Shown: positions 9,181 through 18,493, counted from the first letter of the stretch. The stretch is 21,910 nucleotides of DNA from Gnetum montanum (GCA_015680685.1 MNCI01022258.1:3714-25623), one strand, 5' to 3'. The notes: a model not told the origin generated them from the sequence alone. A program made the numbers and translations.

Positions 9181-10446
9181 AACAACTTACCGTCAATAGC
9201 AATTAGGATCTTTGAAAATATAGAATGGAAGACCTTTTGAACTATGATGTGAATTAAATAATTAACCTACTTTATACAACGTCCATCCAAAGAAAAGGAG
9301 GGTACTTGTAATCATTGGAGGATGAGTTTGGATATTGCCATGTTTAACCATTCAGTATGAGATACATGGTGTCAATAAACTTGTTGTCAATAAAATTATT
9401 TAAGGTGTAAGATTATGGGATCTACTTTTGAATAAACTTGTTTAAGGTGTAAGATTATGGTATCTGATTTTGAGAAGTAATGGTGGATCAAAATTTGGAA
9501 AGTGTCTTTCACATAGATGAGTTTATTACTGTGCACTAGCTTTTTGCAGTAAACAGGATAATGGGATTTTTTCCCTTTGAATGCTAAATAGAATTTGCAA
9601 TGTTAGCAGAGGTGCAGGATCACATTCTTCACCACATGGATGAAGCCTAAATGCTTATTTGGTTCTATCAAAATTATTTTTTAAGATATGAAAACTTTGG
9701 GTTAGTAAGAGAACCTTTATCTATACAGCAAGGCAAGGTAGATATGATAGTTATATCCTAAACAGAAGAGTTATCTAGATACCTATGGATTACCAAGACC
9801 AACTTTTCTCTGCTCTTCAGGTAAGTATTGTAGTAAGCCCCAGGATAGATGACCATATGGCCTAACAAAATCTTGGTATGGTTCCACTACCTTTTTGGAG
9901 GTATCCTACAAGAATGTCTATATATCAAAACAATTTTCCTTTTTTACAAAAAGAAATAATCTACTTTTCAAAAATACCCTTCTCTTTATTTATGACTCTA
10001 AGGTCAAGGGATGGCTCTGGTTTTTCTGTTACAGCCATAGTTTTTTAATATCGCTATACATCACTGGTTAAACTATAAACTATAATTGGTAGAATTAGAA
10101 TTTTTGCTGACCTAAATTAAGTCAATACAATATTTTTTAAAAAAACTTTATTATAAAAAAATTAATTTTGATTCTTAAAAGCCCTTGGTTGTGGTAAGAA
10201 TTCCTTTTTATAGATGTGGCATCTTTAGGCACAAAAAAACTCTTCTTAATTTGTAATTATAAGTGATTGGTATTAGAACCATGAATTACAAACATCCTTT
10301 TCAAGTTACTTGGTGTCTAATTTTATCCTTGACCATTTGTTGCCCTTTAAAAATTTCAAAGTTGTAATCTTAAACCTTCATGATGCATCCCCTAGTCATC
10401 ACCACATTGCCACCACTATAGAGGCATGAAAGACCATACTAATGTT
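9181..10446. other. Region between chitinase remnant C and LRR-like copy 1, no recognisable gene
   Basis: Apart from the 42-bp tandem duplication, I find no sustained frame or family motif. The remaining chitinase C-terminus (TPQS, CHDV and NIINGGLECG regions) was looked for just downstream of 9180 and not found. Confidence 0.45.
9399..9473. repeat. Imperfect 42-bp tandem duplication
   Basis: The phrase TTTAAGGTGTAAGATTATGG recurs at 9399 and 9441, followed by similar sequence (ATCT then CTTTTGA or ATTTTGA). The second copy is partial. The copies differ by a few substitutions, so it is not an exact assembly duplicate. Confidence 0.75.
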
Positions 10447-11245
10447 TGTTGATGCCAACATTGCCTATGCTAGGCACGAGGCCATGATCAATGAACATGT
10501 GGACCATTATAGTTGCAAAGTAGTCAAAATCCATAGATCTAATTCATAGAAATTCAACAAATATTTTTTTTTACATGTAATATCTTACAAGCATACTAGA
10601 GAATTCTTTGTTGGCACATTTAGACCATTTAATGAAGTAGTGATGGTCATTTCTAAGGAACATTTTGATCATAGTTTTATTCCAAAAATTAAAGAAGTGA
10701 AGGAGGGTTAACTAGACACCATTGGCAACCTACAAAATCTAAGAGATGTAGAGATTAAGGATTTTATTCTTTTCAAAGAATTTCCCTCTGGGCTAGGGAA
10801 TATTTGTAGTTTAAAATTTTTAAAAATAAATAATTGCTAGATGATGTAGGTCATCCACATGCAAAGATTGCTGGATCTAGGAACACTTGAAAGAGGATTA
10901 GTGGATTTTCATATCTTGCCAAGCTTTATGAAATTATAATTAAAAGGTGTTTGCCCTATGAGTCATAGTTACAATGATGGTATTTTTTTTTCTTTGGCTG
11001 ATGATCAATTTCAAAGTAAAAAGGCCAATGAACGCCTAGATGATGAGGCATATTACCAAGATGGTTTTGGCCATATTAAAGTAGAGATTAGAAGTTTTAC
11101 AATTTACAATGAGGATCTTATAAGCCTTATTATTAATGAAAAAACAAGTAATTCCATTGGAACCCACATGGTTTGGTCTATCTTGGATCAATTTGGGAGC
11201 CATGCTCTTTTATCTCTAAATGTGATTAAATTACAAAATGATTAA
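10447..11245 (+). pseudogene. LRR-like (possibly NLR C-terminal) pseudogene fragment, copy 1
   Basis: From 10450 a single plus frame runs about 265 codons to the stop after 11245 with about five internal stops and no indel. It opens VDANIAYARHEAM. The middle holds two leucine-rich-repeat-like units: IGNLQNLRDVEIKDF then FPSGLGN, and SLKFLKINNC. This spacing (LxxLxxLxIxxC then LPSGLGN) is typical of plant NLR resistance proteins. After these it reads LLDLGTLERG, ILPSFMKL and LKGVCP, and enters the longest open piece (10958-11245: SLADDQFQSKK, YQDGFGHIKVEIRSF, SILDQFGSHALLSL). No NB-ARC or TIR motif is in the window. The repeat signature is visible but short, and the tail is not one I recognise. 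Assignment to the NLR family is an inference. Confidence 0.5.
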
Positions 11246-13781
11246 AGGGTTTCTGCAATTCTGCATAATGTGCATTGTGGCTACAATACATCATACTCCA
11301 GCTTGGCACAATGTGTTGCACATGTATTTTATTGAATTCTTCTGAGCTCTAAATTGATGTCAGAAACTACAATGACACTGGTAATTTTGCTGTAATTTCT
11401 GGCCCATGGATGAAGAGAAAACCTAGGAATGTTGGACAAGACTCATCCTTTTAAGAAGTTTCCTATTCTGAGATTGTATTAAGGGTTTGCAATGGATGTA
11501 AGAGATTGGATCCTCTTGTAATAGACATTAAAAGATATTTGAGTGGTTGTACTTTTACTGCTGCATAACCAACAACCATAATGTTGTAACTAACAAATAG
11601 GAATAACCAACAAAATCAATGCAGCAATGAACATGCTAACAGCAAAAATATAACAACGAAGGATACAACTTGATTATGTTCAAAGCTTAAGCTTGAAATG
11701 ATGATTCCATTGGAGGAGCAGAATGAGTTGAAGGAGTAGGAGGTGGCGGACATGGCAGCAATTACTAGTAGAGAGCAGCAACTGATGTAAGATGTGGTTG
11801 TAACTACTTGACATTTGGAGATGTGGGGGAAGTTACGATAGAAAGTTGTAGGTGTTTCGGGAGTTCCAGTAACTCCAACAGTGGTGGGAAGCTATAAAGC
11901 TATTTATGACTAGCTACAAAAAAAATCATCATCAGACCTTGGGGGTCTTGAGGGCTCTAAAATCCATTAGATCTTGGTGCCAGCCAAAAAACCAATGGAC
12001 GATGGTATCCTTTTCCTTCATGGTAGCACTTCCTGCTTCAAAACCAGCAAAAGGTGGTTTCCCTCGGCTGTCTGGGAACATGCGTGCATAGGAACCACAC
12101 AACTTCAATCCTAAATTATGCAGGAACATGCATGTGTAGGAACTACATGGCTCTAGTCTTGAACGTTACATTTGTGCTATAAACAGTGCGTGAGAGGCCA
12201 CAACCAGTGATCAGTAGTGACAAACATGCCACATAGATGGCTATGTGTCACCAGCAGTAGATGTGTTTGTCACTACAGGGGTAGTAGTGGCTTTGGACTA
12301 TAGTGAAGGACATGTGACTACAGAAAGTGGTGGTGTGGAGGTCTAGCCTCTCCTCTCTCTCCACAACAATGGTGACAATGGGACCCAGGAGCCTGCCCTC
12401 TCAATGACGATGGAAGGTGACCTTCTCTCTCTATCCTATCCATGTGGTAGGATGTAATAACCTCCTCTACCTAATGTGATGACTATAGAGACAATAGGCA
12501 TAGGATCTACAAGGAGCACATGGTTAAGTTCTCTCTCTCCAGCAGCTTCCCTATTTGTTTTTCTACCCCAATGATAGACTATGCAAGCAGTCTCTCTTTT
12601 CTCCAACATGCGATGACATTCAGCAACTGCAACAAGTGATGTCTCCCAGTAGTAAGGTTTCCTTTTCTATCGCAGTAATGTAGCAAGAGATTAGATGGTG
12701 CATGGATTTACTCCCACTCTAGCAAGTGACATGACAGAAGCATGTGGTAGTGTAGAGTAGACATTAGTGACATCCCCCTCTCTCCCTCTTTAGGCAATGA
12801 TCAAATTTTTTTTGCCTAGTCGTGGGTACCATTGGTAGTGACAAACCAGCAATGCTAGTGGGACTAGCGAAATTTTATTTATTTTAGTTACTTATTGTAT
12901 TATTGAATTCAAAACAATCATTTAATTTAGGTGCCTGGTTTCATTTTTATTTGTTATTTTAAAATATCACATTGCCTTTTTCCAGGTAAGACTATTCTCA
13001 AGTTTTCATACCCATATGAAATGCACCATAACCAATAGTCTTCTTAAATGAGTTTTTTTTTTTCTCAAGTGTTTGTGCGACCAGAATTTATGCATCAACA
13101 CCTTTTTAGCTTTAGGAGAAGGACAATATTTCTAGCCTTTTGTTTTTCCATATTAGTTTTTCTTATCATTTTTCTTGTACCTATTTTGTTTCTGATCTTG
13201 TTCCAAAACTTGTTGATTTTTTTTTTTTGCTAAAATCTATGTTTTCAGCCTGTGTGTTGAAAAATCTTTTTTAAAAATTTTCAAGCTCTTTTATTTTCTG
13301 ATCTCAAAACCTTGTCTTTTGAAAATTTTTGAGCCTCGTCACCCATTTGTAATGCTTTTTTAAAACAGCCTTCATCTTCTAGTCCCATTTTTAGATTTGT
13401 GTTTTGGTGGTCCTTACTTGACTTTGGTAAGGTGGTTTTATTTAATTATTCAATTTTTAAATTATTTTAATAAAATTTTTAATTTTACTATTTTTCTTTT
13501 AAATTTTATAAGTATTGCAATTTCATATATTTATTTTTCTTTAAATTTTTTTAAATAGCATATTTTAGTGTTTTTTCTTTGTTAAAAAAATTATTATTGC
13601 AATATTTATTTTCCTTTTTGTTAATTTTAATGCTTTATTTTAACACTTATATTCTGTGATTTTTTATTTTATGAGCAAACTTACCTCTGCCCCTAACCGA
13701 CCAACAACCTGTTACTTTACATTAAGGAAATGACGAACTTCATGTTTTCCAAATTTTATTCTTAGCAGAACTCAGACTAGG
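11246..13781. other. Long non-coding stretch between LRR-like copy 1 and the gypsy remnant
   Basis: No gene is recognised. From about 11900 to 12500 the base composition is less AT-rich, with CT-rich runs near 12340-12440. The two overlapping opposite-strand open frames at 11906-12129 have no recognised motif. From about 12880 to 13680 the sequence is very AT-rich with T and A runs; it may include untranslated or LTR sequence of the gypsy element that follows, but I could not define LTR borders. The open frame 13048-13233 is low-complexity (F/L/I). Confidence 0.4.
12075..12165. repeat. Imperfect 48-bp tandem repeat, two units
   Basis: GGAACATGCGTGCATAGGAA at 12075 recurs as GGAACATGCATGTGTAGGAA at 12123, followed in both by similar sequence (CACAC or TACAT, then CAATCCTAAA or TAGTCTTGAA). 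The C-to-T and A-to-G differences indicate an old duplication. Confidence 0.6.
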
Positions 13782-14024
13782 ATGGTAGCCAATCAACTCC
13801 CAACTCCCTTGGTGAGCAACCCCTTCAACTTTACTAACTACCACGATATCCCAAAATCACTTCAAAATATAATTTTTTTCAATCCCACAAGCCCTACTAG
13901 CGATGCTTGCCAACATATATAATGTTTTGAAACCTTACTAGGCATCCACAACATTGTTTAAAACAACATAGAATGCAAGGTATTTGTGACAATTTTTAGA
14001 AGCAAAGCCACCCAATGCTTCACA
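13782..14024 (+). pseudogene. Ty3/gypsy gag N-terminal region, decayed
   Basis: From the ATG at 13782 one frame reads 81 codons with two stops: NPFNFTNYHDIPKSLQN, a short NPTSPT stretch, then CFETLLGIHNI, NNIECKVFVTIF and SKATQCF. These correspond to plant gypsy gag motifs: P(F)NxxNYHxLPxN, the HxxxFxxxLELxNI region, and xVCRLFPxTFxGKAxxWF. The frame ends where the conserved W would be expected. Next comes a segment that normally lies hundreds of residues downstream, so the middle of gag and any zinc knuckle are deleted. The gypsy call rests on this and on the adjacent protease and integrase tail. Confidence 0.75.
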
Positions 14025-14025
14025 A

Positions 14026-14612
14026 GAACCAAACCCCCCTTATCTACTTAGAAGAACTCCACCTAAACAAGAAGTCAAAGATGAACATAAGACTTACAAC
14101 CTAATTGAGGATTTAAAGAAAATTAAAGCTGAAATTTCAATGTGTGACCTTCTACAGTTTAATGAAATGAAAGATGTAATCCAAGAGGTAGTTCATAAAT
14201 CAGAAACCAATAAAGGAAAATCCATAGTAATCGAAAGGCATGTTCACTTTGTTGAAGGTCCTAACATTCTATTAGTACAGAATGCAAACAACTCCATGTC
14301 ATGCCACTTGAGGTATGTAAAGCCTTAAGAGAACAAATGCTACCACAAACGAAAAGTGTAATAGAACTTAATGGGTCTAATGTGCTTGTAGTAGGGTCAT
14401 TAAAAGAAGTAACAGTGAAAATTAAACAATACCCTACATTTACATGTTACACAAATATCTTAGTAGTTGGCATGTCACTCACTTATGGTATGCTCTTATC
14501 TAGGACTTTTGGAGCCAACTTTGGAGGCTTCTTTAAGATAGATTTCTCAGAACTATTAATCCCTATCAAAGGAAAATCTAAATATATGGTCATACCTAGA
14601 GAATCCTTTTAA
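14026..14612 (+). pseudogene. Ty3/gypsy gag-protease segment with degenerate aspartic protease
   Basis: The frame from 14026 is open to 14328 and reads PPYLLRRTPPKQEVKD, then YNLIEDLKKIKAEISMCDLL, the usual YNxVExLKKTPAQISxxDLL region of plant gypsy polyproteins. The protease follows. The catalytic DSGAS-type turn appears as NANNS at about 14279-14293, so the Asp codon is changed. After a small frameshift the next frame (14301-14612) reads MPLEVCKAL, IELNGSNVLVVGSL, then GMLLSRTFGANFGGFFKIDF, LLIPIKGK and IPRE, matching YGMLLSRDWSAKLGGYFxTDWS and IPYKGK. The enzyme processes the polyprotein; this copy cannot be active. The minus-strand open frame 14556-14903 is a shadow. Confidence 0.85.
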
Positions 14613-15139
14613 AAGCAAGTTGTAACAAATTTTGAGTAGAAAAATAAATCTTTGGAGAATCAAAACCCTAATATTTAAATTGGGGTTATTGACATTGAGC
14701 ATGGTGAACATTTTACAAATGGCCATGTGAGTGAAACTACAAAATAAATCTTGTCTCCCATATAGATTCCCCCCAACCTTATTAAACTTCAAAAGAAGGT
14801 GGAAAATTTGATGAAGACACCTTATGTTATCATTAACACAATGGATTTCTTCTAAATGACATGCCACCTTTAAGAAAGGACAAAGATAAAAATGAGATCC
14901 CAACCATCACAGCATTAGAAGGTGTGCCAGATTTTGATGATGACATATCCATGGAACACTTTCCTAGAGAAGGTATGTTCAATGGTTTACAAAAACTTAG
15001 ACCTAAGATTGAAACTCATATGAAAGAAGAACTTGATGAACTTCTAAGATTTAAAATTACTCATCTTATCAAACATTTAAATTTAGTGCCTACTGGAAAA
15101 TGAACAAGAAAATTAAAATTAGGTTTTGATTTTTGTAAT
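14613..15139 (+). other. Gypsy internal region of unassigned coding origin
   Basis: It lies between the protease end and the integrase tail, where reverse transcriptase, RNase H and the integrase core (over 700 codons) should be. None of their motifs (YMDD-like YxDD, the integrase zinc finger or DDE) is visible. An 80-codon open frame at 14861-15103 is rich in charged residues (VPDFDDDISMEHFPREG, KPKIE-like and EELDEL strings). It may be spacer or polyprotein linker, but I cannot assign it. Confidence 0.45.
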
Positions 15140-15424
15140 CTTAATAATCAACAAATTGTTAAATGATGGCTTGACAAGAAACATGGAAGTGAAGCCTTTA
15201 AGATAGAAGATCTAGTCTAGAGAAAGGGTAGAGCATTTGGTCAAACTAGTCTTTAAAGTAAGTATTCTCCTATGTGGTCACATCCATTCCAAATTACAAA
15301 TGTCATTGGCCCTAATGTATACAAAATTTCTAATTGTAAGGACATAGGTTACATAGGAATTTTAATATTTCATCTAAAGCATTTCTACCTAAGTGCCCCA
15401 CGTGGACACTTGGTAGATTCTTAG
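15140..15424 (+). pseudogene. Ty3/gypsy integrase C-terminal tail
   Basis: Decayed frame segments give NNQQIVK, WLDKKH-like and AFKIEDLV (the FKxGDLV motif), then GRAFGQ, PFQITNVIGPNVYKISN (the GPFxIxxVxGxNxYxLxN motif of the SH3-like DNA-binding domain) and HLKHFY (the NxxxLKHFY polyprotein end). The last frame stops at 15422-15424. Together with the gag and protease pieces this shows an element in correct order but with a large internal deletion. I could not locate a polypurine tract or LTR start downstream. Confidence 0.75.
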
Positions 15425-16737
15425 TTGCATGTTTTCTTCCCCTCCACCATGCATTTCATTTGTATATAGTTGTATTTTCATATTTTCTTTATATTTTCAT
15501 CATCTCTTTCTTAGCATATTAGTTTTGGTTTTTGTTTTTCATATGATTTTAACAATCATTATGATCATTTGAGTTACCAGGCATTGGGTCATCATAACAT
15601 CATTTGAAAATAATGCTTTATATATACTAGTACTATTACATAAAATCTCCTTATACTATATATGTCAATAATGTTATGATTCTTCTAAGTTAATTTTAAG
15701 GTTTTAGTTTTATTAGTTATGTTGGATTATTGTGGACAAGATTTATGCTACTTATCACGTAATCATCATGATCATGTGAGTGTAGGATAAGTGACATTGA
15801 AGAATGGTTAGGCATAATCACTAAGTGACCTTGGAAAACTCCATTTCCTTTCTCCTAAGCCCTAGCCCTTAAGTGTAATATTCCATGGCTATCTTGTGAA
15901 CAATGAGGTGAAGTATGTTCATCTCCACTTGAAAACCCTTATCCACCTAGGAAACCTACTATAATGCCATCAAATTATAATTAAAGACACATACACAAGG
16001 GTTGAACTACATCATTGGTAAAGTTCTGAAAAGACTATGTTCTTTGGAAGTGTAGCTAATTGGCTAGAATTATGTTGGAATTCCTACCTTAAGGATGAAG
16101 TACACCATGAGCAACGTTTCCTCAAGAAAATAGAGAAAGAAAGGAGAAAAAGAATAAGGACCATGTTCATTGACAATGTAATAAGTTCTTGAGTGTGATG
16201 GGATGTGGTAGCAATCCTTACCCTAGCCTCCATTCCCCTTTTGAACCTATTTTCCCAAAATTCAAAAAAAAAATCCTTTTTTCCCATCCCCTTTCTAAAT
16301 GTCAAAAAAATCCTAAGGAAAAATCCAAAAGTTGCGGCTAGCCATGTTCTAACATGAGCTTGTCTTCCTCATTAAGTTTAGTATAAGTCTCATGCTCAAA
16401 GTAGTCCACATCCTTTTTACTTTTACCTTGTGAGAAGATTGGGAATGAGATCTTAATTTTATATTTTAATCATATATATATACCTATGTAGTTAAAATAA
16501 TAAATTATATATTTGAATTTTAATTAAATAAGATGGTGTCATATGGGTCGCCCACGTCTAGTTCTCTTTTGATTATATGGTTATTTTAATCATGTTTAGA
16601 TTAGTATAGTTTGCTTTCAAATTTTAATTTGTCTGTGTTTTACAACATTTTCAATTCTTTATCTATTGCATTATTTTAAAATTTCTATGGTTTTGTTATC
16701 CTTGCACTTGCCTGCAATTAAAAGTTTGGCGGCTAAG
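15425..16737. other. Non-coding stretch, possibly LTR or flank of the gypsy element
   Basis: No gene is recognised. It is AT-rich with runs of T. Just before LRR-like copy 2, at about 16725-16732, the sequence TTTGGCGG resembles the start of the TTTGGCGCC primer-binding site that follows the 5' LTR in many plant gypsy elements. The match stops after seven bases and the orientation does not fit the neighbouring element, so no LTR is called. The minus-strand open frame 16084-16305 has no motif. Confidence 0.4.
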
Positions 16738-17280
16738 TGTTGATGCCAACATTGCCCATGCTAGGAACGAGACCATGATCAATGGACATGTGGACATTAT
16801 AGTTGCAAAGTAGTCAAAATGCACAAATCTAATTCATAGGAATTCAACAAATATTCTTTATTTACCTGTAATATCTTACAAGCATACTAGAAAATTCTTC
16901 TGTTGGCACATTTAGACTAGTTAATGAAGCATTGATGGTCATTGCTAAGAAATATTTGGATCATAGTTTTATCCCAAAAATTAAAGAAGTGAAGGAGGGT
17001 TAACTAGACACCATTGGCAACTTACAAAATGTAAGAGACGTAGAGATTGAGGATTACATTCTTCTCAAAGGATTACCTTGTGGGCTAGGTAATATTTCTA
17101 GTTTGAAATCTTTCAAAATAAATAATTGCTAGATGGTGCAGGTCATCTACATGCAAAGATTGCTAGATCTAGGAACACTTGAAGGAGCATTGTTGGGTTT
17201 TCACATCTTGCCAAGTTTTATGACATTACAATTAAAGGGTGTTCGCCCTAGCTATGAGTCATAGTTACAATCATGGTATT
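16738..17280 (+). pseudogene. LRR-like pseudogene fragment, copy 2
   Basis: It is a direct repeat of 10447-10984, same strand, clearly similar over its whole ~540 bp with substitutions and a few 1-6-base indels. It gives the same peptide features: IGNLQNVRDVEIEDY, LPCGLGNISSLKSFKINNC, LLDLGTLEGAL and ILPSFMTLQLKGV. Two stops are at the same codons as in copy 1: TAA after KEVKEG and TAG after INNC. Homology ends near 17280, where copy 1 goes on into its 95-codon open tail and copy 2 gives way to the chitinase promoter. Confidence 0.6.
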
Positions 17281-17283
17281 CTA

Positions 17284-17506
17284 CTGTAGTTTAGTTTACT
17301 TGGTAAAGATTTGCAGAGCAAGCTGTGAGAGGTGCCAATTCCCATCAAATTCACACCATTATCCACGACATGGGCTGGGTGTGGTTGGATCACTTGCATA
17401 GACACTACACCCCTTTACTTCAATGCATATAAATAGAGCTCAAGATTGACTAAAACTCCACAAACAAACATACCAATACATTTGATCTTCTTGAGGATAG
17501 TAAAGA
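17284..17506 (+). promoter_or_regulatory. Promoter and 5' UTR of chitinase pseudogene A
   Basis: TATAAATA lies at 17428-17435, about 72 bp before the ATG at 17507, a normal plant core promoter spacing. A transcription start near 17460 is inferred. The whole segment recurs in inverted orientation at 18129-18391 with the TATA box and the 5' UTR as its best-preserved part. A conserved GCAGAGCAAGCTGTGAGA-like block lies near 17317-17334 in both. Confidence 0.65.
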
Positions 17507-18110
17507 ATGGCAGTGCCAAAAAGATGCAGCTGCTTGCAATGGTGCAGATAGTAACTAGGGTGGTTTTTGATGGGAAGTACACTGGGAAGATCTATGTTAA
17601 GGGATCCTGGTGTAGCACCACCTATGAGTTCTATGCACTTGCTTACTACCAAAGCCAATGTCGGTGCTTCCAACCCTCTGCAAAGTCCAACTCAAGTGGA
17701 GGAGGAGTCTCCGATATCATCATGGAGGAGTTGTTCAACGAAATGCTACTCTACTGCAACATCGCACCACGCCCTGCCAATGGCTTCTACACTTTACCTT
17801 CATCGATGCTGCCACCTACTTTCCATAATTCATCACAGAGGGAGACCTTGAAACTAGAAAGAGGGAGCTTGCTACCTTTTTTGGCCAGACATTCCACCAA
17901 ACCACTGGTACATATTTTCTTTCTCTAACTTGCACCTTGCTATCTATTACTACTATATTTAGCGAGCTTCTATTGGCATTTGTATATCTACAAACCAACA
18001 TATCTTCTGAGAGCATCTATTTAATATGATCCAGTGGCTGGCCCGTTGCATGGGTTGAACAATACAAATGGGGTTATTGCATAAACAGTGAGATTAACAA
18101 AGAGGCCACT
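17507..18110 (+). pseudogene. GH19 chitinase pseudogene A (hevein-type domain, class I-like), exon 1, intron 1, start of exon 2
   Basis: Exon 1 is 17507-17907. The ATG at 17507 (MAVPKK) reaches the signal-peptide-like MQLLAMVQIVTRVVF (17524 on) after correcting one lost base in the A-run. A degraded hevein-like chitin-binding domain follows (GSWCSTTYEFYALAYYQSQC) in which Cys positions read Tyr. Then come a Ser/Gly hinge (SNSSGGG) and the catalytic domain VSDIIMEELFNEML, NGFYT. One base is lost near 17791, then TFIDAATYFP, stop TAA at 17826, GDLETRKRELATFFGQTFHQTTG. The catalytic HET appears as HQT. A GT donor lies at 17908, the position of intron 1 in GH19 genes. The intron is ~125 bp and exon 2 begins GGW-like, then YKWGYCINSEINKEAT. 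It breaks off at about 18110 into an inverted promoter copy. The protein would be secreted and chitin-degrading; this copy is dead. Overlapping open frames at 17440-17928 are partial or shadow readings. Confidence 0.88.
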
Positions 18111-18391
18111 GCATCATTTTGGCACTGTCATTCTTTTCCATCCTCAAGAAGATCAAATATATTGGTATGTTTGTTCGTGGATTTTGACTTAGTCTCAAGC
18201 TCTATTTATAGGCATTGAATTGAAGGAGTACAATGTTTACCAAAGTGACACAACCAGGCCTTGTTCATGTTAGGGATAATGTGATGTAACGTGATCCATT
18301 ACATTTGAGAAGGGTGTGGATTTGACGGGAATTAGTACTTCTCACAGCTTGCTCTGGAAATTTTTACTGAGCAAACTAAACAAGAATCAAC
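18109..18391 (-). promoter_or_regulatory. Inverted second copy of the chitinase promoter, 5' UTR and start codon
   Basis: The minus strand from about 18391 to 18109 matches plus strand 17284-17531. It has TATAAATA at 18210-18203, the same 5' UTR (AACAAACATACCAATA, then TTTGATCTTCTTGAGGAT), ATG at 18131-18129 and the first codons (ATGACAGTGCCAAAA then GATGCAG). Similarity is high from the TATA box to the start codon. Upstream the minus-strand copy carries an extra block of about 30 bases around 18270-18300. Coding homology stops after about 22 bases, at the point where exon 2 of copy A ends. The arms therefore form an inverted repeat of roughly 250-280 bp separated by about 577 bp. Confidence 0.82.
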
Positions 18392-18427
18392 AAACCAATC
18401 AATTTTTTTTAGGAATTTTCTCTGCAA

Positions 18428-18493
18428 ATTTATAATCTAATTCTATAAAGAATTTGGATAATTTATAATCTAATTCTATAAAGAATTTGGATA
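18428..18493. repeat. Perfect 33-bp tandem duplication
   Basis: 18428-18460 and 18461-18493 are identical (ATTTATAATCTAATTC... to ...TTTGGATA) and directly adjacent. There is no N between them. It may be a recent slippage duplication or an unresolved assembly duplicate. Confidence 0.85.

Larger units (their letters stand above)
10447..17280. repeat. Pair of ~540-bp direct repeats (10447-10984 and 16738-17280)
   Basis: Both begin TGTTGATGCCAACATTGCC and end near GAGTCATAGTTACAAT(G/C)ATGGTATT. They are about 6.3 kb apart with a gypsy remnant and unrelated sequence between. They contain no LTR ends (no TG...CA borders, polypurine tract or primer-binding site), so they are duplicated pseudogene segments, not LTRs of an element. 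Confidence 0.8.

Noticed and set aside
12880-13680. AT-rich block upstream of the gypsy gag as a 5' LTR
   Set aside because: No matching block was found downstream of the integrase tail, and no primer-binding site lies before the gag start.
10447-17280. The two ~540-bp direct repeats as LTRs of a 6.8-kb element
   Set aside because: They contain LRR-like coding frame, lack TG/CA ends, polypurine tract and primer-binding site, and the gypsy between them is not placed relative to them as an element body would be.
17440-17673. 77-codon minus-strand and 94-codon plus-strand open frames over chitinase exon 1
   Set aside because: Shadow frames; the frame with hevein, hinge and GH19 motifs is the real one.
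18428-18493. 33-bp tandem duplication as a further contig-overlap artefact
   Set aside because: No N lies between the copies and the length differs from the 45-46 bp of the N-associated duplications, so I kept it as a plain repeat.
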